A stretch of 64,000 nucleotides of DNA. Source: Arthrobacter sp. MYb229 (GTDB lineage: Bacteria; Actinomycetota; Actinomycetes; Actinomycetales; Micrococcaceae). Below the pieces are notes generated by a model, which was not told where the DNA came from, made no database searches, and saw only the letters and a program-made list of their open reading frames with translations. This document shows, piece by piece, positions 42,260 to 50,343 of the stretch. The stretch lies in contig NZ_PCPS01000001.1 in the NCBI RefSeq assembly GCF_002975405.1, forward strand, positions 1,116,001 through 1,180,000, in the 5' to 3' direction. Position 1 is the first letter of the stretch. The number at the start of each line of letters is the position of its first letter. Both the position numbers and the translations under genes were made by a program.

Positions 42260-43171
42260 ATGTACCGTTTTTTGGCCAGCACCCGCTGGGTGGGCTGGTT
42301 GCTGCTCGTCGTGATCTTCGCCGCAGCCTGCACGGGTCTTGGCAAATGGCAGGCAGATCGCCGCGCCGAGGTGCTCACCGCGATCACCCACGTGAACAAC
42401 AACTACGATGCCGAACCGGTCTCCGGGAACGCGGCCCTGTCCAAGTTCGACGCGCTGCCCGAAGAAGATACCTGGATGACGGTGAAGCTCACCGGCCAGT
42501 ACCTCGCCGAGGACACACGTATCGTGCGCAACCGCATCAAGGCGGCCCGTCCGGGCTATGAGGTGCTGGTGCCTTTCCGCACCGAGTCCGGCGCCACGGT
42601 CATTATCGACCGCGGCTACCTGCCCATCGGCAACTCCGAAAACGGTCGCCCCGATGAGGTCCCGGCTCCCCCAACGGGCACCGTCACGCTGGAGGCTCGG
42701 CTGAAGCCAACCGAAGTCAAACTGGATCGTGGTGCCCCCGAGGGCCAGCTAGCTTCCATCTTCCTGCCGGGCTATGCCGCGGATCTTGGCTACCCAATCG
42801 CCGAAGGCGCCTACGGCATCATGTACGCGGAAGATCCGGCGCCGGCCACGACGCCGCTTGCGCTGGACAAGCCAGACACCGATGAAGGTCCGCACCTGTC
42901 CTACTCCTACCAGTGGTACGCCTTCGGCGTGCTTGCCTTCGTCGGCTTCTGGTACGCAGTGAAGCAACAGCGAAAGATCAACGCCGAAGACGCCGCCGAG
43001 CTGGCCGAGGCGAAGGCACTGGGCTTCGACGAACCGGTGCACCGGGTGCGCAAGCTGCGCGCAAAGCAGGAGAAGAAGTTCAGGCGCGACGGCACGCTGA
43101 CCGACGAGGCCTACGAGGACGCGATGCTCGATGAACCGCGCGACGCCAGCTCCTCCAGCGAATCGCGCTGA
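42260..43171 (+). CDS. SURF1-family cytochrome oxidase assembly protein
   Basis: 303 residues. Two membrane segments bracket the protein: WVGWLLLVVIFAAACTGLGKWQ at the N-terminus and QWYAFGVLAFVGFWYAVKQQ near residue 230. The SURF1 features are LGKWQADRR, the RIVRNRIKAARPGYEVLVPF stretch and the IIDRGYLPIGN motif. The loop between the membrane segments lies outside the membrane. SURF1 helps insert haem a into cytochrome aa3 oxidase. The C-terminal tail (~70 residues) is charged and longer than usual. A terminator follows. Confidence 0.9.
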   Translation: MYRFLASTRWVGWLLLVVIFAAACTGLGKWQADRRAEVLTAITHVNNNYDAEPVSGNAALSKFDALPEEDTWMTVKLTGQYLAEDTRIVRNRIKAARPGYEVLVPFRTESGATVIIDRGYLPIGNSENGRPDEVPAPPTGTVTLEARLKPTEVKLDRGAPEGQLASIFLPGYAADLGYPIAEGAYGIMYAEDPAPATTPLALDKPDTDEGPHLSYSYQWYAFGVLAFVGFWYAVKQQRKINAEDAAELAEAKALGFDEPVHRVRKLRAKQEKKFRRDGTLTDEAYEDAMLDEPRDASSSSESR

Positions 43172-43187
43172 GTACAGCAAAACTTCA

Positions 43188-43214
43188 GACCCTAACCGGA
43201 GCTCGGTTAGGGTC
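43188..43214 (+). terminator. Terminator of the DUF3099-SURF1 operon
   Basis: Perfect 11-bp stem GACCCTAACCG with loop GAGCT and complement, followed by AGTTGTTTC. The T run is short. Confidence 0.75.
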
Positions 43215-43842
43215 AGTTGTTTCAGCTGAGAATCTGCCCCCAAGCGAGGTGCGTCGGCATATTGGATCAGTCCCCCGGGTTGCTGCTTGCGTCCATGGAT
43301 CGCCTCCACATCGCAGGCTGGTATCCGAGCTCCAACGAGACATCTCAGTGCCCTAGCCATTTCGCCAGTGATTTAGCGACCCGGAATATCTTGGAAAATT
43401 TTGCCCGGGATTGCGTAAGGCTACCGATAATTTACAAAACGTTGGTTCGGCGGCCGGTTCAAGTCAGTTGAATCTGTTGAATCGCAGGAAGGCGCGGAGC
43501 GCTGTGTGCGGAACCAGTCGTTCCGGCAGCTTGCGCTGTCCTATCTTGAGCGGATTGAACCGTACTGCGGTGAGACCAATCTATACCCCCCTGCATTAAT
43601 TTGCGGTTGGGGCGATTGGGTAACCATCAGAACAGGTTCAAAATTGTGAAGCTACTCCAAATCCAGTGGCTAGAGATTCTGAACAACGAATCAGCTACCG
43701 TGATGGTCGCATCTGATCAACTGACGTTCTTACAATTGGTGAAAACTGTATGCGATTCCGAGAGTGCGGCACGCCAGACGAGTTAGATTGTGAACCTGCT
43801 GGAACCGAACAATTTTATAACGGACGATCCACTGCTGCTGAA
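43215..43842. other. Lower-GC intergenic region without recognisable genes
   Basis: About 630 bases. Short open frames occur on both strands but none has protein-like composition or a good start. No tRNA, terminator or clear repeat is seen. Together with the following two genes it forms a lower-GC patch, suggestive of acquired DNA. Confidence 0.5.
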
Positions 43843-44175
43843 TTAGCTCAGATCTTCGCCGTGCCCAGCTGCAATTTCTTGAAGCGCTGCGAGATGACGC
43901 CTAAATGCGGCAGTTCCTGCCGGAGTCGCACGCACCCAAGTACGTGGTTTATTTGCGACATACCCTTTTCGCGGCACAACATAGCCAGTTTTTTGCAGGT
44001 AGCTGATTGCTTTGCTAAGGGTTGAATCTTCTGTTTCAATCATGTCCCGCAATGTTGCAAAATCGAATTCTGCGTCTTCTCGCACCGCGGCCATGAGCGA
44101 AAACCGAACTGGTGTGAGCAAAGCATCATCCAGTTGGTGTCGTGGATGCTGTTTCTCATTCTCTCCGCCGCTCAT
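43843..44175 (-). CDS. Winged-helix transcriptional regulator (MarR/PadR-like)
   Basis: 110 residues. DALLTPVRFSLMAAVREDAEFDFATLRDMIETEDSTLSKAIS (in two halves), then YLQKTGYVVPRKGYVANKPRTWVRATPAG, is the compact winged-helix form in which the recognition helix is TLSKAISYLQKTG and RTWVRAT forms the wing. It acts on DNA as a dimer. The ATGA at 44172-44175 overlaps the stop of the membrane protein gene, so the regulator is co-expressed with the gene it probably serves. GC content is lower than average here. Confidence 0.85.
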   Translation of the reverse strand: MSGGENEKQHPRHQLDDALLTPVRFSLMAAVREDAEFDFATLRDMIETEDSTLSKAISYLQKTGYVVPRKGYVANKPRTWVRATPAGTAAFRRHLAALQEIAAGHGEDLS

Positions 44176-45068
44176 GATCGTTGCTTGCTAAGTAACGCGC
44201 CGAGAGCCATGGGAAGCGCAACAACGATCGCGCTTACGACTCCAACTACAGGAGAGTCCCATGTCGTGCGTATAGCGACCAGCATGGACAACTGGTACAA
44301 GAAAAACGACAATCCGAAAGCGAACCACTCTTGATCTCTCCAGTGGGCACCGAGTTTGACCAATCCTCTGTTGGAGGCACCTAAAATGACCAGCGCCAAC
44401 ATTAACATGCTCATTACGAACTGGGCGAGAGCGAACCAGGAAAAATAGAGCGAGAAAATCGCGATTCCTAAGTAGAGGGCCGCTGCGAGAGTGCCAAGCC
44501 GAGTACGGAGGTTCAGCGGCGCGAGATTCCATGCTCTGCGACTCTGCTGCACCTGGTTCCCGGTGCGCCGGCGCCCGGCCAACGTGCTCGCAGCCATCGG
44601 TAAGACTATGAGCGCTGCTGTTACAAGACACATCCACCACGGTATGGCGATTCCCAACATACTTGCAGTCGGCAATGCCGCAAATAAAAGGACGGCGAAT
44701 AAGACACTAACCAACTTGCGACCTTTCAACACAATAACTGCTGAGGCCGATTCCCGATGATTAGCACCCTGAATCAATAACGTGTACATAAGCATGGGCA
44801 GGATTAGCAATGTCGCACATAGCCGCCCGGCGTATGCATCCGAAATGCCAAGATGCCCTAGAGGTCCGGTAAATACCAACAGAAAAGTTGCTATATATGT
44901 AAAGAACACCGCCGGTTTCCATTTGCTACGGGCGGACTGGAGGTTCTGGGCCACTAGTTCCTGTGTGCGAGCATCTACCCGTTTGGCCTCCTCCAGCATT
45001 CGAGCGGCAGTCTTCGGGTCGGGGTGCGGCCACCCATCAAGACCATCGTCAGCAGGTGAACTATCCAT
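44172..45068 (-). CDS. Multispanning membrane protein paired with the regulator
   Basis: 298 residues. A soluble N-terminus of ~50 residues (MLEEAKRVDARTQELVAQNLQSARSK is helical) is followed by seven to eight membrane segments in pairs, such as PAVFFTYIATFLLVFTGPLG and WFALAQFVMSMLMLALVILG. I do not recognise the family. TATCTT ends 6 bases before ATG 45068, fitting a leaderless start. It overlaps the winged-helix gene by 4 bases. The arrangement of membrane protein plus small regulator suggests an envelope stress or drug-response pair, which is inference only. Confidence 0.65.
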   Translation of the reverse strand: MDSSPADDGLDGWPHPDPKTAARMLEEAKRVDARTQELVAQNLQSARSKWKPAVFFTYIATFLLVFTGPLGHLGISDAYAGRLCATLLILPMLMYTLLIQGANHRESASAVIVLKGRKLVSVLFAVLLFAALPTASMLGIAIPWWMCLVTAALIVLPMAASTLAGRRRTGNQVQQSRRAWNLAPLNLRTRLGTLAAALYLGIAIFSLYFSWFALAQFVMSMLMLALVILGASNRGLVKLGAHWRDQEWFAFGLSFFLYQLSMLVAIRTTWDSPVVGVVSAIVVALPMALGALLSKQRS

Positions 45069-45289
45069 ACTTCCAAGATAGCAGGAACTTTCTCCTTGGA
45101 AAGTGGATATGGATCAGCACTTCAACCGGCTACTTCGAGCCAGAACCTGTTAATTCCGATAGTTTTAGCCAGGTGCTCAAGTTCCCGGAAGCGTGCACCG
45201 CCTCCGGATTTTCTAATATCCCCGTCTTTGGACGAATTTTCACGAGCCGACGGCAGACAGTGCAGACTTAACCTCACGGCTGGATATAA

Positions 45290-45332
45290 CACCGCGGGCC
45301 GGCACACTGTGCAAGTGTGCCGGCCCGCGGTG
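45290..45332. terminator. Terminator of the ABC-F gene
   Basis: Perfect 19-bp stem (CACCGCGGGCCGGCACACT and complement) with loop GTGCA, 17 bases past the stop at 45350 on the minus strand. The stem is very GC-rich and no long T tract is present. Confidence 0.8.
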
Positions 45333-45349
45333 AATGTGCAGTCGCTGAT

Positions 45350-46951
45350 TTAGGTCAGTGAGACCAATTCCAGGTAGCCGTCGTTGAACAGGTCTTCGTC
45401 GCCATCGGGCAAGATGACCACGCGTTCAGGCTTCAGGGCCGACACCGCGCCCTCATCGTGGCTGACCATGACCACGGCACCCGGGAACGTGGACAGCGCG
45501 CCAAGCACCTCTCCGCGCGAGGCGGGGTCGAGGTTGTTAGTCGGCTCATCGAGCAAGAGCACATTCGCGCTGGAAGCCACGATGGTCGCCAGGGCCAGAC
45601 GGGTCTTCTCGCCGCCGGAGAGCACCCCGGCGGACTTGGACACATCGTCGCCGACGAACATGAACGAGCCGAGGATCGAACGCACGTCTGCATCGTTGAG
45701 GTGATCGGGCGCGTTGCGGCGCATGTTCTCCAGCACGGTGGCTTCGGTATCCAGCGTGTCGTGCTCCTGGGCGAAGTAGCCGATCTTCAGGCCGTGGCCC
45801 GGAACGATCTCACCGGTGTCTGGTTCGGAGACACCGGCCAGCATGCGCAGCAAGGTGGTCTTACCGGCACCGTTCAGGCCCAGGATGACTACCTTGGAAC
45901 CGCGGTCGATTGCCAAGGACACGTCGGTGAAGATCTCCAGCGAACCATAGGCCTTCGACAGGCCCTCGGCCATCAGCGGGGTCTTGCCGCAAGGGGCAGG
46001 ATCCGGGAAGCGCAGCGCCGCGACACGATCGTTGGCACGCACATCTTCGAGTCCCGAGAGCATGCGGTCCACACGTTTGAGCATCGACTGGGCGGCGGAG
46101 GCACCGGAGGCACGGGCCTTCATCTTGTTGGCCTGCGCCGTCAAGACCGAGGCCTTCTTCTCGATGTTGCCGCGCTCGCGCTTGCGGGCGCGCTCGTCGG
46201 TTTCGCGCTGGACCTGGTAGCGCTTCCAGTTCATGTTGTAGACATCCACCGTGGCGCGGTTGGCGTCCAGGAAGAGCACCTTGTTCACGGTGGCGTCCAG
46301 CAGGCCGGTATCGTGGCTGATCATCAGCACGCCGCCGGCATAATTCTTGATGAAGTCGCGCAGCCAGGTGATGGAGTCGGCGTCCAAGTGGTTGGTCGGC
46401 TCGTCAAGCAGCAGCGTTTCGGCGTCCGAGTAGAGGATGCGGGCAAGCTCCACACGGCGGCGCTGACCACCGGAGAGCGTGCTCAACGGCTGGTCCAGGA
46501 TGCGTTCTGGCAGATCCAGATTCGAACAGATCGCGGCGGCTTCGGATTCTGCGGCATAACCGCCGGCGGCCATGAACTCGGCTTCAAGGCGGTCGTAGCG
46601 GCGCATGGCCTTGGCGGAGATGCTGGCGTCTTCGCTGGCCATCTCCTCGCGGTTCTTGGCCAGCTTGTTCAGCACGATATCCAGCCCGCGGGCCGCCAGG
46701 ATGCGGTCGCGCGCGAGCTGCTCCATGTCCGGAGTCTTCGGGTCCTGCGGCAGGTAGCCGATGGAGCCCTTGTTTGACACGTCGCCGCCGGTTGGCTGGG
46801 TTTCCCCGGCCAGAACCTTGGTCATGGTGGTCTTACCGGCACCGTTACGACCCACCAGTCCGATCTTGTCGCCCTTGTCAATCCGGAAGTTTACTTCGTC
46901 CATCAGCAAGCGGGCGCCGACGCGTAGCTCAAGGTTGGCTACGGAAATCAT
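45350..46951 (-). CDS. ABC-F family ATPase (ribosome-associated type)
   Basis: 533 residues from ATG 46951. Two ABC domains in one chain and no membrane segments: Walker A GLVGRNGAGKTTM and VILGLNGAGKTTLL, signatures LSGGQRRRVELARIL and LSGGEKTRLALATIV, Walker B TLLLDEPTNHLD and VLLLDEPTNNLD. The basic linker (RARKRERGNIEKKASVL ... ANKMKARASGASAAQSM) is the P-site tRNA interaction motif region of ABC-F proteins. These act on ribosomes as translation factors or antibiotic-resistance factors. Which subfamily it belongs to cannot be fixed by eye. AAAGGG lies 9 bases upstream. Confidence 0.9.
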   Translation of the reverse strand: MISVANLELRVGARLLMDEVNFRIDKGDKIGLVGRNGAGKTTMTKVLAGETQPTGGDVSNKGSIGYLPQDPKTPDMEQLARDRILAARGLDIVLNKLAKNREEMASEDASISAKAMRRYDRLEAEFMAAGGYAAESEAAAICSNLDLPERILDQPLSTLSGGQRRRVELARILYSDAETLLLDEPTNHLDADSITWLRDFIKNYAGGVLMISHDTGLLDATVNKVLFLDANRATVDVYNMNWKRYQVQRETDERARKRERGNIEKKASVLTAQANKMKARASGASAAQSMLKRVDRMLSGLEDVRANDRVAALRFPDPAPCGKTPLMAEGLSKAYGSLEIFTDVSLAIDRGSKVVILGLNGAGKTTLLRMLAGVSEPDTGEIVPGHGLKIGYFAQEHDTLDTEATVLENMRRNAPDHLNDADVRSILGSFMFVGDDVSKSAGVLSGGEKTRLALATIVASSANVLLLDEPTNNLDPASRGEVLGALSTFPGAVVMVSHDEGAVSALKPERVVILPDGDEDLFNDGYLELVSLT

Positions 46952-47082
46952 ATGGTGTGGCCCTTTCGAAACGGGGTAAGGAAAATCTATTGGCCCTATC
47001 AAGGGCAACTTTACTATCCTACCGGTCGCCCAGCTGGGTTATGCCTTACTGTGTGCGAATCGACATCGGAAGCAAAAAGCCG

Positions 47083-47113
47083 CCGCCCGCCACCGGGTCT
47101 TGGTGGCGGGCGG
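47083..47113 (-). terminator. Terminator of the alarmone synthetase gene
   Basis: Perfect 12-bp stem CCGCCCGCCACC with complement, 7-base loop. On the minus strand it is followed by GGCGGCTTTTTGC, giving a good T run. Confidence 0.85.
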
Positions 47114-47124
47114 AGGCAGGTAGC

Positions 47125-48222
47125 TTAGCCGCGCTGCGTGGAGCGGAAGTCCTTCATCTGAATCAGCCGGCGGCGCAGCGACGCCTCGCGGCGCAGATCC
47201 GAGCCGCTGGTCTTTTCGATATGCTCCTTGCCGAAGCGCCACAGCAGCACGTCGTCGAGCAGCCGGTCCGGCCCCGGAGAATACCGGTGGTCCAGCGCCG
47301 CGCGGACCTCGGTGACCACATTCGCGTCCAGGAGCTCGGCCAGCTGCCAGGTCGCGTCGATGCCGTGCGCGCCGAGCAGTTCGGCAGCCCAAGACCAGTC
47401 GTCATCGCGTTTGCGGTCCACATGGGGCAGCAGGGTCTGCCAGATTTCGCCGATCTTCTCCCCCGAGAGCTTCTCGGCGCCCAGCCCCTGCCGGTCGTGA
47501 TAGCCATTCATCCGGTGGTAGAGATCGTCGATGTCGGTGAAGTAGTTCTCCACGGTTTCGAGCATCGCGGAGGTCGCGGTGAAATGCCGGTCGATCTGCG
47601 GGTTCCAGGCCGCCTCGCCGGGATGCTTAAAGCGAATATCGTGCTCCATCTCGCTCCAGGCGTGCTGGAGCACCGTGCGGATTTGCACCTCGAAGACGAA
47701 GTTGCCGCTGGGAACCACCGGCTTGCCCAGGGCCTCCTGGAATTTGGAAACGCTCGGTTCATTGCGGGTTTTGAGCAGCAGGTGGCGTGAGGAGTAGCCG
47801 TAGGTTCCGGATTCCACCGAACCGATGTCCTTCTCCCGGTCGCTGCGGCAATCGAAGTCCTCGCGGTGGGCCTTGATCAGCGTAGCGACCTGCTGGATTT
47901 CGTGGGGCAGCATCACGATGATGCGCAGCCCCACCATGTCGTGGATTTCGCGCAACGGGTTGGGGAATTCGAGCACCGGGTTTGTTTCCGGGGTTTCCTG
48001 CAGCTGGCGCGAGGCCTTGGACCGGAAGGACTCCGGAGTCTTCACCCTTCCGGTCACGAACAAGGGTTGGACTTCACTGCCGTGGAACAACGAACGGATC
48101 TTGGTTTTCATCGCGCTGAGCACCTCGTCGAGCTCGGCACCGACCGCTTCGAAACGAGTAACTGCCTCGTCGATCTGGTCGCTGAACTGTGCCGGTTCGG
48201 TGCTGCTGGTCGATTGATCCAT
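47125..48222 (-). CDS. Stand-alone RelA/SpoT-domain alarmone synthetase
   Basis: 365 residues from ATG 48222, with GGAGG 7 bases upstream. It has no HD hydrolase, TGS or ACT domain. The synthetase domain spans ~20-220: basic substrate residues in RVKTPESFRSKASRQL, the strand MVGLRIIVMLPHEIQQVA, the (p)ppGpp Tyr-like region TYGYSSRHLLLK, and the core motif FEVQIRTVLQHAWSEMEHDIRFKHPG, close to the RelA signature. Synthetases transfer pyrophosphate from ATP to GDP or GTP, or to tRNA in toxSAS enzymes. The C-terminal ~140 residues are helical and charged and are not a known regulatory domain. A DUF2637 gene lies 65 bases upstream. No antitoxin is evident. Confidence 0.85.
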   Translation of the reverse strand: MDQSTSSTEPAQFSDQIDEAVTRFEAVGAELDEVLSAMKTKIRSLFHGSEVQPLFVTGRVKTPESFRSKASRQLQETPETNPVLEFPNPLREIHDMVGLRIIVMLPHEIQQVATLIKAHREDFDCRSDREKDIGSVESGTYGYSSRHLLLKTRNEPSVSKFQEALGKPVVPSGNFVFEVQIRTVLQHAWSEMEHDIRFKHPGEAAWNPQIDRHFTATSAMLETVENYFTDIDDLYHRMNGYHDRQGLGAEKLSGEKIGEIWQTLLPHVDRKRDDDWSWAAELLGAHGIDATWQLAELLDANVVTEVRAALDHRYSPGPDRLLDDVLLWRFGKEHIEKTSGSDLRREASLRRRLIQMKDFRSTQRG

Positions 48223-48287
48223 AGTCTTGCCTCCTAGTGCGGTGAAATGCAATAAGTCCTTCGTATGCTGCTAAACGGGTGGAAGCC

Positions 48288-49055
48288 TTAGGCCTGCGGA
48301 CGCGAAAGCCGTTTGGCCATATCCTCGTACAATGGCGCCTTGTCATCGTTCTTCGGCTTGGCCGCGGTGGCTGGTGCGCTGGCCGCCGGAGCCTGCTTCA
48401 GCGGGGTGACCTTTTCGGCACGCGACTGGGCAATCGCCTCGGCACGGGCCCGAGCGATGGCATCCTGGTGATCCTGCTCCAGCTGGGCTACGCGTTCGGC
48501 TTCGGCCTGCTGCGAGTCGGTCAGCGCGGCGTTGTAACCGTCATCGTAGGCGACGCCGTACTTCTCGGCGTTGGCCGCATCTTCATCGTATTCGTATTCG
48601 GCGCGAAGCTTCGAGGCTTCGGACTTCTTCTGGTACATGTGTACGGTCAGGTGGGTGATGGCCAGCAGCACGATTGGCGGCATGGCGGCGACAAGCGCCG
48701 AGACCAGCGGTGGCACGCCGTTGACGATCGAGTCCACGGTAAGGATCGCGTGGGTGGAGTTGGCCGCCGTGGACACGATGGCGCCGAAGAACAGCAGCGA
48801 CCACGGGTAAATCATTGCCTTGCGGTTGAACCCGTTCAGTGCCACGATCGCAACCGTAGCGGCCACGATCATACCGTCGATGATAATTGGCCAGATCCAG
48901 GCCAGGCTTGAGTCGATGCCGGAGCGTTCGGCGAGGTCGGTCAGGGCCGCAAAAGATAGGACGAATGCACCGATCGCGATCAAGACCGTGGCACCCACGG
49001 CGGTTCCTAGGACGGCGCGGTGAGGCTCGCGCGGAATTTCTGGCTTGTTATCCAT
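48288..49055 (-). CDS. DUF2637 membrane protein
   Basis: 255 residues. Four membrane segments in the first 130 residues: LGTAVGATVLIAIGAFVLSF, SSLAWIWPIIIDGMIVAATV, YPWSLLFFGAIVSTAANSTH and VSALVAAMPPIVLLAITHLT. This order and the PxxxDG and AAN..H motifs define DUF2637, related to SpdB-like proteins of actinobacterial plasmid transfer. The C-terminal half is an Ala/Glu/Gln-rich coiled-coil region with many acidic residues. In the chromosome the role is unknown. It could be co-transcribed with the downstream alarmone synthetase. Confidence 0.83.
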   Translation of the reverse strand: MDNKPEIPREPHRAVLGTAVGATVLIAIGAFVLSFAALTDLAERSGIDSSLAWIWPIIIDGMIVAATVAIVALNGFNRKAMIYPWSLLFFGAIVSTAANSTHAILTVDSIVNGVPPLVSALVAAMPPIVLLAITHLTVHMYQKKSEASKLRAEYEYDEDAANAEKYGVAYDDGYNAALTDSQQAEAERVAQLEQDHQDAIARARAEAIAQSRAEKVTPLKQAPAASAPATAAKPKNDDKAPLYEDMAKRLSRPQA

Positions 49056-49185
49056 GCTGCGGGGCAGACCTTACTTTCGAGAAATGAATAGGAACGTCAA
49101 CAAAGCGAATGTAGTTACCAGCGGTATCGGGCACCGGCTCCGGAACTATTTTAGCCTCATCGGCTGGGCGTTGTGCGGTGCGCGC

Positions 49186-50286
49186 TTAGCGCATTCGGCG
49201 ATCGACAAATCTGGTGCCGGTGATCCGCCCGGCCAAACCCTGGCCGGAACGATCAAAGAGCAAGAAGAGCGAGCTGAGCACCACGTAGCCCAGGACTAGC
49301 AAACTCAGCCAGGCCCAGGGGCTGACCGCCCAGATGCTGTCGGCGATTTGGAAGGCGAAGGAAATTCCGCCGAGCCCCAAAAGGCTGCGCAGCAAGGCTT
49401 GCCACGCGGAGGCTTCGCGCCGCTGCTTTCCGGCGATACGGATCCAGGCGCAACGCTGACCCAGGCTTGCGCGTCCCGGCGCGAGGGTGGGGAGCAGGAA
49501 GACCAGCAGCACGGAGATGGAAGGAATCCACCGCTCGGTCAGGTTGTAGGAGGCCTGCGGTGCGCCCAGTTTTTCGGCGATTTCCAGGACAAAGGTGGTG
49601 AGCATGACCAGCGCCAGCACAAAAGCTATATCGAAGGCGTTGGCCATAAAACGGCGCAGCCGGGTGACCTCGCGCGGCGCGGCATTCGCAGCGCTCGATT
49701 CGCGGGGTCCGGTCAGCCAGCTGAAGATAGGCAGGTATGCCACGATCGAACCGATCAGGGCGCCGAGGGTGTTGGTCAGCACATCGTCCACGTCCGCCAC
49801 GCGGTAGGCGCAGGTGTAGAGTCCCCAGATGCCGGTGTACTGGGTCAGCTCGATTGCTAGGCTCGCGGTGAGTCCGATGAACGTGCCGAGGAAGATGTTG
49901 CCGCGCAGCCAGCGAACCGCCAGAATACCTAAGGGCATGAACAAGATCACATTGAATAAGACCTGCCACAGCGTGAAACTCGTCAAAAAGTGACGCATGC
50001 CCAGTTCGTAGGACAGCGCGAAGTCGTTGAGAAAGTTCAATGGATTTAGTTGCGGGATGGCCACCCCGGGCCGGCAGAATGCGGTACGTGTTTCGGGCAG
50101 CGGAAGCATGGTGTAGCTGAATAATCCAAAACCATAAATCACCGCGGCGCCGGTGGTCAGCGTGCGCCGCCACGATAAGCGACCGTGGCGGTGGTACTGG
50201 ATTGCGAGCAGGAAGATACCGGCGGCGCCAAGGAACAGAGCAGCGCCGAGCATGGCTATCGTTGCGGGCCAGAACATCGTTTGCAT
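49186..50286 (-). CDS. VanZ-RDD fusion membrane protein
   Basis: 366 residues. Residues ~1-195 are a VanZ-like domain: the first TM, PLPETRTAFCRPG, QLNPLNFLNDF, VILFMPLGILAVRW and ELTQYTGIWGLYTCAYRVADVDDVLTNTLGALIG (given in part; the R-ADVDD-NT-G core is diagnostic). Residues ~210-366 are an RDD domain: RRFMANAFDIAFVLALVMLT with the R and D residues, and LAPGRASLGQRCAWIRIAGK. VanZ confers low-level teicoplanin resistance; RDD proteins include ion antiporters. The fusion occurs in several actinobacteria; its role is unknown. It lies 57 bases after the mannosyltransferase pair in the same direction. Confidence 0.85.
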   Translation of the reverse strand: MQTMFWPATIAMLGAALFLGAAGIFLLAIQYHRHGRLSWRRTLTTGAAVIYGFGLFSYTMLPLPETRTAFCRPGVAIPQLNPLNFLNDFALSYELGMRHFLTSFTLWQVLFNVILFMPLGILAVRWLRGNIFLGTFIGLTASLAIELTQYTGIWGLYTCAYRVADVDDVLTNTLGALIGSIVAYLPIFSWLTGPRESSAANAAPREVTRLRRFMANAFDIAFVLALVMLTTFVLEIAEKLGAPQASYNLTERWIPSISVLLVFLLPTLAPGRASLGQRCAWIRIAGKQRREASAWQALLRSLLGLGGISFAFQIADSIWAVSPWAWLSLLVLGYVVLSSLFLLFDRSGQGLAGRITGTRFVDRRMR

Positions 50287-50343
50287 ATTTCTATCTAAGC
50301 GGAGAAAGATACCAAGAAGCTGGGATGCCAGGTGTGAGCTTCG

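Noticed and set aside
42749-43360. Minus-strand frame over the SURF1 3' end
   Set aside because: Antisense shadow of the SURF1 gene that runs through its terminator.
47125-48222. toxSAS toxin-antitoxin pair
   Set aside because: No small antitoxin gene overlaps or adjoins the synthetase, and it has its own strong Shine-Dalgarno and terminator.
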